A stretch of DNA of 64,000 nt from Rhexocercosporidium sp. MPI-PUGE-AT-0058 (lineage: Eukaryota; Ascomycota; Leotiomycetes; Helotiales), in contig JAGTJL010000037.1 of the NCBI GenBank assembly GCA_020746875.1, positions 173,590-237,589 of the forward strand. The letters run 5' to 3'. Of the stretch, positions 8,616-19,071 are shown piece by piece. The position numbers were made by a program, and so were the translations under genes. Within the stretch, counting starts at the first letter, position 1. Each line of letters starts with the position of its first letter. The notes under the pieces were generated by a model that worked only from the letters and a program-made list of their open reading frames with translations, ran no database searches and was not told the origin of the DNA.

Positions 8616-11007
8616 CAAATTAGCCGACTAATTAAATTTTAATAGGAACACCACCTAATTAAGATACGCTAGACAACGAATTTTGTGACAATTATTTAAA
8701 AACGTATAAAGCTTATATTCCGTGTAATTAAGTCAATTAAGCCTGTATTAGACTCCTCGTTAAAGCTCTCTAAGTAATCCGGCATAGCTGTTTCTAGCGG
8801 AGGTGACGATTCTATATATTAACTATAGTTAATAACTTCTACTTTTGTAAGTGTAGGCTTTGTAAAGAAACTAACCTCTTCTTCCTTTATTCCATCGACT
8901 TATAATTAAGCTTATATAACTGCGTGGTAGTACTTAACGTGTCTTTTAGGGGTTAAACTCAAGGCCTTTAACGCGTTAAGGTGCTTGTCAGGCTCTCTTT
9001 CAGAGATTAAAAGGTGCGCTAAAGGTAGGTCTCCACGAGCTCTACAGACCTTTAATAATTCCTTATTAATTCTATTGTTTTTCTTAGCTTAAACCCTTTT
9101 GATTCTGAGAGCCTCCTTTGATTTATTAATAGCCTATATAAGTATACGTTAAGCTTTCCGTAGAGCCTCCGTCTTTTCAGTCTCTTCTCGAATACGTATC
9201 TTTTCCCGTAAGTCGTCGACGTTTTTAGTACTTCCGCCTTTATAAATACTTCTTCTAGACGTTTTCTTACGTTTTCCATCCTCTTTAATCTTTTATTATA
9301 AAGTAATATACTTAATAGTAATTAAATGGGCCTTTTAAAGCTTTACGGAAGCATTTTACATTATACGACTAAATATCTCGCGGGAATTATTTGAAAATTA
9401 AGTAGGATCTCTATTAATAAAGGAGTTTATAGTAGCGGCTGTATTCCACAGTTCGTAAGGCCTAGAAGGAGGTAGTTTTAGGAGGTCTAAGTCCGCATCT
9501 TTAGCCTTAACATTTATTAAAGTTCTTTTCTTTTTGCCGTATAATCGTATCTTTTTAAGGCCGGCTTTAACATTATATAACCATATACTAGAGGCTATAA
9601 ATGCGTTAACAATTATGTATTACTATATAACTTATTAGCGTATTTAAATAAGATCTCGGAAGAAAGAGATAATAATATACTTAAAATCTAAGCTACGTAA
9701 AGCTACGGTAATAGCTATAAAATAATAATGCTTTTAAGAACGAAAGATATTAACATTTAAAGGTTATAGAATATACGTGAGATAATTAGGAAAGTAAAAT
9801 AAATAAATATTATTTTCTATATATTTGACTTAGAAAAGGAGATATTTATGTAATTCGTAGCCGTTCAGAAGTAAGATTTTCTATAGTTTATTTAATTCGG
9901 CATAAGAATACTTAATTAAATGGTCGGCGTACCGCATGATAATATTATTATTAATATAACCGGTAGGAGAATTATCGAGGGTCTTATTATTAACGAGCTT
10001 ATTAGAAATCCAATTCTTTATTATTTTCTCTTTTAAAGTAATAATAAATAATAGTAAAGTCTTTTTCCCGTCTCCTCTAATAGTCTTAAGAACTGTTAAG
10101 GATTTTCGGTTCTTTAAAGACGCCGTATATAGCTCTTTAACCTTTATAAAGATAATTACGCTTTCTCCCGAAGGGCATCCAACTTGTACGCCAGATTCGT
10201 CTATATTTAATATCTTTTTATCAGAATTGATTTTATATTTCCTTATAGTTTCGCTTAACTTAACGAACCACTGCTTAACGTCTTCCTTTATATACGACTT
10301 AAGTCTAGCGTGCTTAATTGGCTTCGTTTTAATAATATAGAAGTTTTTGTTAGCTTTTAGCTAGTCGGCAAATTAGCGTTTGAATGGCGGGGGCAGAGGA
10401 GGAATTTAAGCTTATATTTAATTAATATTAAATTAAGTATAAAACAAATGATTCTTATAGCTCGCAAGTGCCTAATTGCTGCCCTGACTATCTCATGAGT
10501 TGCTCCTATTTCGAGCTCTTATTGCTCATAGTAATACTGTCGAATAGCCTCTTCTTGCGCCGGAGCCAGGATTTTATTGTTTTTACTATGGCGATTAAAG
10601 TTTCTAACCTTATTCCGCGTCTTATTTTTTAGCCTATAGACTAACTGACGTAGAAAGTCTTCTTTAACGTAATATATTCGCGCTACAACGTGTGGTAACT
10701 CCTCGGGGTTCTTTAGAGCTTAATCTCTAGCATTCTAGAAAGCTCTATTGTAGTCGGCCTTAGTAGCGTAGACTTTGTAAAAGTTGCCCTTAGGGAAAGT
10801 CTCTATAATTGTCAATTCGTGGATAGGTGCCGTTAGGTGGTGGCAAGGGAGTAGAGTATAGGTTTATTATAGTCGCGATTGAAGTTGCGCGTTTTTTGGT
10901 GAGGTTCACGTACTAACGCGATCTAAGCTGTGACACTTGCTTTCCTGTGACACTTGCTTTCCCCGACTGTAAGCGAGGGCCCGCAGAATTACAGGAGGAG
11001 CACCGAC
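8534..11007 (-). mobile_element. Fot1/pogo-like DNA transposon, RIP-decayed
   Basis: A class II element of about 2.47 kb bounded by TA at 8532-8533 and 11008-11009, with 87-bp perfect inverted repeats. The interior is extremely AT-rich with stops in every frame, as expected after RIP. The transposase lies on the minus strand. A related copy with the same terminal repeat starts near 61487. Confidence 0.9.
8900..10870 (-). pseudogene. Fot1/pogo-type transposase remnant
   Basis: Reading the minus strand, an N-terminal segment near 10500-10560 gives EEEAIRQYYYEQ followed by GATHEIVRAAIR, fitting the helix-turn-helix of pogo/Fot1 transposases. Near 10170-10260 it reads KQWFVKLSETIRKYKI, then KILNIDESGVQVGCPSGE, which is the first catalytic Asp region of the DDE domain. 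At 9052-9279 an open stretch encodes the basic, Arg-rich C-terminal tail. Stops interrupt all parts, so the protein cannot be made. Boundaries are approximate. Confidence 0.75.
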
Positions 11008-11012
11008 TATTA
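10926..11012. repeat. Right terminal inverted repeat of the Fot1-like element
   Basis: Exact reverse complement of 8529-8615. Identity of the two ends is notable because the interior is heavily mutated. Confidence 0.9.
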
Positions 11013-11108
11013 CGAGGAGTATTGATGATAATGAAGGTTTATTCCGCCCGGCTAAGCCTAAAGGGCACTAGTACTATTTACGTCGGTTCGATTCCTCCGG
11101 TTCCGCTA

Positions 11109-13129
11109 TCCCATAATGTGGCGCGCCCGGGTTTTAGCGCCTTGGCGGCTCCCCTACCAAAGTGAGACGTAAACAAAGATGTAAACAACTTAAATAAATC
11201 GCAACTTTACACACTCAATATACTACTAAAAGCTTTACAAAATATTGTGTCAGATTCTACTGACCTTACAACTACACGGCTAACTTTAAATCCGGTTAAA
11301 AAGACTAGTTCCGGGTTTAAATCCATAGATTTACCCCCTTTTCAGTTATCTATTAACTTACCTCCGGATATTAAGCTTATCGATGCTTAGGGTATATTTC
11401 AACTGTTTTTTCTAAAGGAACAGATGGAAATCATTATCCGAAACACTAATCGGCGCTAAGAAATCGATCAAAACTTGTATAACAAGCGTGCCCGGATAAA
11501 GGATTAATATCTTATAATTATAAAGAAGGCGTATGAGTACCTTAGAATACGTATATATATCGGCATCCATAAAGAAAACAAAGCTAAACTATATTAGAAA
11601 CCAGGGACAATCGCGGAGCCTTTATATCTAATTATAAACGTTATAAGCTTACGAAAGTATAAGGCATTATATACTACGTTCTAATATTATAGTACAAATC
11701 CGAATTATAAATTTAAAACCGTTTTTAATCGGGTAAATTACTAAAACACTTATCCGGATATCTTTTTAACGATTTCTATAAATAGAGCCTTTAAATTCGC
11801 ATATTCGGAAGACATCTCAAGCTCTATAGACCCCAGCAAGAGATATTACTATCGATGAAGCTATATCACGTTTCCAAGGCCGCTCTTTTAATACTTTAAA
11901 GATTCCTAGTAAGCTAATTAATCGGGGATATAAAATCTAGGTCCTAGCTAATAAAGGATATTTCTAGGACTAGTGTTTTCACCGAAAAGGTTCCTAAAAA
12001 AAGCATTTAGAGCGTAGAAGACTTAGTCTATAAAAGGTTCCTTAATCTCAGGCATTAAGAAATAACATATCTTTAGCTGTTGTTACTTATATAATATCGA
12101 GGCTTCCTAACGAAGGCAAAGGCTATGTGGTCTATTTAAATAACCTCTTCACGAATATTAAGCTCTTAAAATATAATAAACAATATAATTGAGGTGCTAT
12201 AGGCACGTGTATAGCTAGATTTAGTATTTTAAAGAAGTACGGTTAAATAAAAGCCGAAGACACACGGAAAAATACTATTCCTTAGGGAACACTTTACATA
12301 ACAGCAATTAAGGACAACGAGATTAATATAATGGCTTGGAAAGATAATGCTTTAGTACTCTTTATATCGACTTATTCTAATGCCATAAGGAAGGTAAAGA
12401 GACTCCGCAAGCGACCCTCGAAGACTTCTAGCGCGGCCAGAACTTCTCGTATACCCTTTAAACGATTTATAAGAGCTTGGCTTGAGATTCCTGAGTATGA
12501 AAACGCTTATAACTACTAAATGAGTGCTATAGACAGAGGGAATTAGCTCAAAAGACTAAATACCTTTAAAGTATTATGTCGATTAGGCGGCACACAGTCT
12601 ATAGCTACTTAAACGGAAAATACAGCACTTATTAACGCCTATAAGCTCAGTTTCCACTCTCTTATCCTATTAAATAAAAAGTGGACCGATTAAACTATGT
12701 TTAGAATAGCGATTCTAAACTAATACTTTACTCTTGTTACGGAGAACCGCTTAAAACGGAAGAAATCTTTAAGCTTTTTTATTTAAACTATATTACTACT
12801 CGAGGAGCATACTTTAGACCGTCGGTTAAAGCCTCAGGTATGTATAGTGTGTTCAAAGGAGGGCATATCCCAGGTTGTTAAGAGGGGTGTTTTAAGAGAG
12901 CTTTCGGCCAACGTGCTACTAAATATCAAGGGATCCGGATGCAGGAAAGAAACTAGCTTTAGTTATAAACTCTATAATATTCCCCTTTATAAAGACAGTA
13001 CTTGCTTTGCCCGGTATCATAGTCTTAAATGGAGATGTTAAGCCAAAAGGATAATACCCCTCGATTTTTAGTGAGGCCTTGGCATGCCAAGGCGCTAAAA
13101 CCCGGGAGCCGAACCGCCACATTATGGGA
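11109..13129 (+). mobile_element. piggyBac-like transposon with TA flanks
   Basis: Ends are CTATCCCATAATGTGGCG on the left and the reverse complement of that word near 13112-13132 on the right. A second conserved block, GGGTTTTAGCGCCTTGG, follows in both termini. TA dinucleotides at 11107-11108 and 13130-13131 flank it, not the TTAA expected for classical piggyBac. The interior is RIP-like with a plus-strand transposase relic. Only about 100 bases separate it from the Fot1-like element to the left. Confidence 0.8.
11380..13041 (+). pseudogene. piggyBac-type (DDE_Tnp_1_7) transposase remnant
   Basis: Plus-strand translation gives ARDITIDEAISRFQGRS, then LKIPSKLINRGYKI and VLANKGY. This is the block around the first catalytic Asp of fungal piggyBac-like transposases, where the usual form is VDEAM-GRS-MPNKP-GYKIW. 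Later come GKGYVVYLNNLFTNIKLL, the second-Asp region (normally VVFDNFFTS), an open stretch at 12331-12519 with ARTSRIPFKRFIRAWLEIPE, and a Cys-containing tail near 12840. Many stops are TAG/TAA at expected Trp or Gln positions. The protein is not expressible. Confidence 0.8.
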
Positions 13130-13347
13130 TAGTCTCGTAACAGCCCTTACGTTCGCTTTAAACGGTTTTTTGTTCTAGCTTTTGGATTTTATAATTCGAC
13201 GTGGTCTCGTAAGTTTATTAATAGCAAGTATACTTTGAGATAAACTCTTTCAAGTGTTTAACGTCCTTATCTTCAGCGGTTGAAGCAAGACCTGCTAAGC
13301 CACGAGAGTGCGTGGTAAGTTAATTAAGTAAAGGAGGAAAGGGCTGA

Positions 13348-13535
13348 AAAGAAGAGATTTGGTGTGAATGATGATTCTATTACTTCGGGGGAAACTAGGT
13401 CTATATAACTACTTTTAGGCGCCAAGCTATTTAGCTCTCGCATCGGCTATTTGCTCTCGCATCGGCTATTAGCTTTATATTAAGACTAGCTTTATATCAA
13501 GACTAGCTTTGCATCAAGACTAGCTTTATATTACC
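13348..13535 (+). repeat. Dispersed repeat, copy 1
   Basis: Sequence beginning AAGAAGAGATTTGGTGTGAA is repeated in inverted orientation at 42725-42896. Inside are short tandem units: CTCTCGCATCGGCTATT twice and AAGACTAGCTTTATAT-like about four times. It may be the end or LTR of a retroelement, but no partner LTR or coding region was identified nearby. Confidence 0.7.
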
Positions 13536-15185
13536 AGAGCTTCCGAGATTCAAAGCACGGAAGCCGGAGCTTTATGCAAAAGTAGTTGAATTATAGAAAG
13601 GTATGCTTTATACCGAATACGGTGATATGCCTAATATAATCTTATAAACCTTTATACAATAAGTGCTCTAGCTTATTTCACGATTAGGTTTTAAGAAATA
13701 ACTTTAAGGTATTAAATAATAAAACGTCACCTTTTATCGAGCTTAATATAAGGTTCATAAGGTAGAGTGCCACGACAGTTGTAATTTAAACTGATTTCTA
13801 AGGAAGTAAGAGGGGACTAGGAGTGATTTCCCTTTAAGTATATGAGTCCCTAGCCTCCGCCAAGCCTCCGCACTAGGCCCGATTAAGCCGTAAGCTTACC
13901 CTTTATTCTGCTCCTGACACTTAAATACCATGTTTTTTGCGTCTTATATAACCTATATAATAAACTTTGCCTTTTTATCTTCATTTCGAAATACTATAAA
14001 AATAATATCTTAAAATAAACCGTTAGTCGTTCGCTTAGTCTTAAGAGAGATTAAAGAATCAGGGCTTACCCGATAATAAAAGCCTCGACCTAACCTAAAA
14101 CGGCAAGTTAATTATATATACTCGCCGACTCTTAATAATATAAATACTTATATTTGGAGCTAGCTTTTATACTTCTAATTTTATTCTTAACTATCTATAA
14201 GTATATTAATTATTTAACTACAGTTATATTCCGAAGTGAATAAAATGAATTGTAATGCCGTACTTCCTTTCTCGCTTCTTATAACGTAGACCGATTTCTT
14301 TCTGCAAAAAACCTTTTATAAATTATACTTTATTAACTATTATATATAATACTTTAAGGGAGTCGAAATAACGCCTTTAGAACTTACGTTCGAGATAATA
14401 ATAATTACTTTAAGGTTTATTTTTGACTTACGACTTACTTACTGCTAGCTTATTATAAAATCCTTTTACGAGTAGACAATAAATCCTAACCTTAGAATAT
14501 CGTCGCCATAAGCACTTATAATATTATATATAATACATTTAACTTAATCTTTCGACGTTTTTATATCGTTTAAAATAACTTTAAAGTATTCGAGTTCATA
14601 CTTATTTAATAAAAAGATAAGCGTTAAAAGAATTTTTTATTAAAATCAAGAAATAGCCCTTACTAGTCTTATCGTACTAAGGCACGAGTATAGTTTTCTC
14701 TATTTCTAACTAAAAATCTTTTTTTATCTTTTTCTTATTAATAATTTCTAACCCAATAGCAGAGCCTTTGCTACGAGATCGTGCGAAGAACTCTTCCGGC
14801 GATTCCTTTTTAGGCATTAAGAATACTGAAACGATAACTTATAACAATTAAATAAAACGAATTATATAAAAAGATTAAAGAAGTTAATTAAAAGATAAAA
14901 TTAAAGAAAAGAGGTATTTAGATCGAGACAAGTACGGAGCAAGAAGGAATTTATAAAAGAAAGAGCCGTATTCTCTTTAAAAGCATTTATATTAAACTAA
15001 TTTATATTATAAGTAAAGCATTAAGTATATTTTTAAAAAATATCCACTTTAAGTTCCTTAGGAATTTATTTAGACTCCTTAAGTATCGTCGTTAAAACTT
15101 AACAAAACTAATGTAAAAGAACAAAAGGCAGATTAAATATACTTAACTAAAAAGCGGGAAGCCAAAACACGTGACGATATAGTAA
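13536..15185. other. AT-rich decayed repeat sequence
   Basis: Stop-dense AT-rich DNA with no assignable domain. On the minus strand, near 14815 downward, there is a Met start and about 35 codons without a stop (MPKKESPEEFFARSRSKGSA), then decay. I cannot place this in a family. The region may belong to the same element as the 13348-13535 repeat. Confidence 0.4.
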
Positions 15186-15189
15186 ATCT

Positions 15190-15303
15190 TGCTCAGGATG
15201 CTCAGGCTTGCTCAGGCGAGCTGCTCAGGGTGCTCAGGTTCCTCAGGCGAGTCGACTGAGCCGAGGGTGAGCCGAGGGTGATTAGCGCCTGAGCAAGAGC
15301 AGC
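15190..15303. repeat. Cluster of GCTCAGG / CCTGAGC words
   Basis: GCTCAGG or close variants occur about six times in the first 70 bases. They are followed by GAGCCGAGGGT twice and one inverted CCTGAGC. The array sits immediately outside the left end of the next transposon. Confidence 0.7.
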
Positions 15304-15342
15304 AAGCTTATTAACCCCATACAGGACACAAGAATGGGAAAT

Positions 15343-17156
15343 CGTCCCACCCCACCATTCCGCCCACCCCCCTATTCCGCCTACCTCGCGTAATATTAGC
15401 ACTTTTTATTTAACACTTAATAATTTTATTTTACGTTAACTTCTATATAAGATTTTATAAAATTAGAATTTCCTTTTAATTCTGGTTTTATAAATATAAT
15501 TTGACAATTCTTAACCGCAATTTAAGCCGCTTAAATAGCACGTATTATTATAAACTTAAAATTTAAGCTAGTTTAGACTTTCTTCTTTTTCCTTAACTTT
15601 AATTATTTTAATTACTCTTTTAATTCTTTAATTTTTATATTTGCCTTTCTTAATTCGTAATCCTTTTTATTAAATCCTTTTATAATCTTCTTAAAGAGTA
15701 AACGCTGCGTCGAATATTAATTATATGATTTACTTATTAAAGTACGTATTTATAAACGAAGATCTTTCGTAGCTTTAGGAGTTTATAATTAAATAAAAAT
15801 GCTAAAAAGCTCGGGAAGTAGTGTTATTACTCTTTAAGACTCTTAAAGAGCTAGGGCTATTAATTTATTATTATTTTCTAGTAATAACAGGCTTATTAAG
15901 GGTTTCGCTAAAAATACCGATTATAATTTACTAGCTTTTTACTTAAATTTAATATTAAAAAGAGTAATAATATTTTAGCGTGCTTTTTAATAATAAAAAA
16001 GGAAATTGCGTTTATTAATTAACGTGTAATTAATTAAAGAACTTAATTTATATAATTCCTTTTAATAAGTACGTTTTAATATAAAGAAAACCGTTAAATC
16101 TAAAGGTTATAAAACGTATAACGTATATATAAGTAAATATAATAGAAATATATTATTTTTAAGGTACTTCTAAAGGAATTCCGTAGTCTTATAGCTTTTG
16201 TAGCCGTTTAGAATAAGAAGTCTTATTAAATAATTACGTGGATCCGTTTAAGGGATAAATACTTTTATTAGCTATTTAAAAGCCGTCTTATTAGTCGTTC
16301 ATTTATTATCAATTATAATAAAGTGCTAGTCGTTAAATACGTTTAATTAAGACGGAAACCACTATTGCTATACCGATTTTCTTTTGTAAATTACAAGAAG
16401 TTATATAAAGACCCTTATAGCAGAGATACACTTAATAATTAACGTTTAAGTATATAAGCTAAGCTATTTTCCTTAAATTTTACGCTTTTTAGCGTGCCTT
16501 ATAATAAAACTATTTAAATTATAACCTTTTATAATACTAGTCTCGTTTATATTCTATCGTTAACTCGCTAAAATAGCCTTAATAGCTGGAATTTCTAATT
16601 TTTAGAACTAAGGCTTAATAATATCAGAATAAGCGCTATTAATATATATAAAATCGACGTATATCTACTTCTTCGTCTTTAGAATAAGATTCCGTGCTAA
16701 AAACCTAGAAATCCAGTGTTTTCTAAGTAATAAATGATTTCCTTAAAGAGCTAGAAGACGCTCTCTAAAAACCTTAATTTATATATACGTAACTCTACGA
16801 TTAAGAAACTCTTAAGTTAAAACCCAATTAGTTAATCGACTCTCTACTAAGGTAAGTAGCCTTTATAAGTAACTAGCGGCTTCCTTATAAGATAACGTCG
16901 TTATGTTACGATTACAAAGGGTAGATTTTAAAACACCTCATTTAAGCGATGCCTTCCGTAATGACTTGCCGTTTGCGATCTCTGTAAGCGCATACATAAT
17001 GTCGTACTCGGTATATTGAGGCTTTATAATAAGGACAAATCGCATTCCAAATTTGAAAAGAATTAATTAAAGAATTAAGGAGTAATTAATTATTTAAATT
17101 AGTAGGTAGATATGGCGGTGAGTTAAGCGAGGTGGGCGGAATGGTGGGGTGGGACG
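15343..17156 (-). mobile_element. Fot1-like DNA transposon, subfamily B
   Basis: Perfect 25-bp inverted termini (CGTCCCACCCCACCATTCCG onward at 15343-15367, and the complement at 17132-17156) bound about 1.8 kb of AT-rich decayed DNA. On the minus strand 15590-15860 the C-terminal tail of a pogo/Fot1 transposase can be read. It shows TPKATKDLRL, then TLISKSY, then QRLLFKKIIKGFNKKDYELR and a Lys-rich coiled coil. Stops occur throughout. The same termini, more diverged, bound 37240-38594, and a lone end lies at 23476-23560. No clear TA duplication is visible. Confidence 0.75.
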
Positions 17157-17446
17157 TAAATTAATCCATAATACCCCTAAATCCATTCCCAATGGTGAGG
17201 CGTTTGCCATGCTGGACCCGAACAGTTGGTCATTCGAATATAGCGAATGAAAGCTAGATGCTGAGGTCTCATTAAAAGTGTTTGATAATGCTGGGTAGCA
17301 AATTCAAATGCGTCTGTAGGGCTAGTCAATTGATCATAATCAAGATAGGTAATGGAAATTCAATTCTTGCAAAGAAGAAAAGGAGAGGAAATCACCAGGG
17401 AGGACCCACTCAAAGCATCTGATATATGTACGAGCTGCTCCAGGTA

Positions 17447-18741
17447 CAGTAGGGTGCAAAATGTAATGAACCCCCCACCCCTTGGTAGCCAAGGTAAACT
17501 ACCCCGAATCGGGAGTTGTAATCATGTCGCTTTTTGAAAACAAACTATCGAAAAACAACCCCTTTTTTGAAGATATTCACGATGGCTAAGAAGCAAACCT
17601 CGCCTCAATTAAGGACTCGAATCCGCGAGCTTTCTTCAATCAAATAGAGCGCAAAACGAATTCAACAAAAGCATCCTGAGCTTTCGACCAATATAGTCAA
17701 AGGTATCATTCGACGCGGTAAACTTCAAGTTGACTTTAATTCGCAATCGAAATCTGGCCAAAAGCGTAAACTTACAGAAGAACAACGCGATCATGTCTTG
17801 GATATTATTAATCATACGAATCCACATATCAAACTCCGCGATTTGTTACACGAAGTTAACGATGTCGTTAAGAAACGATCTCTTCAAGGCGTTCTTCGAG
17901 AGATGAATAAGAAGCAGTGGCTTTAAATTAAACGCCCTTTGATTACACAAAAACACGCCGATCAACGACTCGACTGGGCAATCGAACATCAGGCATATAC
18001 AATCAGCGATTGGAAGAAGGTAACATGGTCCGATGAGTGTACTATCGAAAAAGGAGTTGGAATCAAGCCAGTTTGGGCATTTGTTCGACCAAAGGATCAG
18101 ATTCGAGAAGGAGATATACAAATAGTTCGGAATACGGGAAAGGGGGTAAAGAAGATGCTACAGGCAGCTTTCGGACATAATCGAAGGACTGGATTAATAC
18201 CTCTCAATGGAGATCCTTTGGCTGCACGAAGAGGGGTTACTTCGTGGGTTATTCGACAACTGTACGCAGCGTTTTTACCGGAAATTATCGTTGAAGGAGG
18301 GGAACTTATGCACGACGGCGCAGGACCACATCGAAGGCATGTTGTACGAGATATCTTGGTGGAAATGAATATTCGAGTAATGCACTGGCCTCCTTATTCT
18401 CCGGATTTAAATCTAATCGAGAACCTCTGGGTTTTAATGAAAGCAGAGATGTATCGATTACATCCCGAGCTTGAATATGCCCCTGATAATGACGAAACAC
18501 TACAAAGGTTAATCGAAGCAGCACAAGAAGCATGGCATAATATTAATAATAGAACTTTACATAGATTAGCTACAACTATGCCAAATAGAGTACAGGCAAT
18601 AGTTGACGCGAAAGGGTAGTATGCAAAATATTAGAATTTAAATATTTGCTTACCTTTTAAAACAGCGACAACAACTCCCGATTCGGGGTAGTTTACCTTG
18701 GCTACCAGGGCGGGGGGGTCGTTACATTTTGCACCCTACTG
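17447..18741 (+). mobile_element. Tc1-type transposon, recent copy
   Basis: A 1295-bp element flanked by TA (17445-17446 and 18742-18743). Inverted ends start CAGTAGGGTGCAAAATGTAA and continue for about 70 bp with few mismatches. It lies inside the last exon of the minus-strand Zn2Cys6 pseudogene. Base composition is close to that of ordinary genes, so it largely escaped RIP and is probably the youngest element in the window. Confidence 0.95.
17582..18619 (+). pseudogene. Tc1 (DDE_3) transposase with two stop codons
   Basis: Starts MAKKQTSPQLRTRIRELSSI and reads in one frame to 18619, 346 codons. It has an N-terminal helix-turn-helix (about 1-100) and a DDE domain. Catalytic residues are in WSDECTIEKG (first Asp), MHDGAGPHRR (second Asp) and SPDLNLIENLW (Glu), with 34 residues between the second Asp and the Glu. 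Two in-frame stops break it: TAG at 17645-17647 and TAA at 17924-17926. Both look like C-to-T changes in Gln codons. No frameshift is seen. Confidence 0.9.
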
Positions 18742-19049
18742 TACGCTGCACACCTATCTACCATCCGATTCTCGCGGTCCAAGCGCTGCAATGCTGCCGC
18801 CGCATCAACAAGCGATCTCTGCAAGTCAAGCTCAGCCATTACTAATAGTAACAGCATCGTTCCATTCGCGCGTCTGTCTTTCAGAATACGAAGTGAAGCA
18901 AAGACGACCAGAGCGGCGTTAAAAGTATAATATAAGCTGAACCACCACGCTCCAAGTTGGTACCTGTGGTCATCGTTTCCCACTACGATTGCTCGAACGA
19001 TGCAAACTATGTCCATGGATGACTGCGCACATATTTGAATACTGTTACT

Positions 19050-19071
19050 GCCGATTTGCTGCCGATTTGCT
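19050..19071. repeat. 11-bp tandem duplication in an exon
   Basis: GCCGATTTGCT occurs twice back to back (19050-19060, 19061-19071) in exon 5 of the minus-strand Zn2Cys6 pseudogene. With one copy the frame continues; with two it shifts. Confidence 0.9.

Noticed and set aside
11070..11108. GGTTCGATTCC, an exact Pol III B-box / T-arm word, suggesting a tRNA or SINE
   Set aside because: The flanking bases do not pair into a T stem or acceptor stem and no A box at the right distance gives a cloverleaf.
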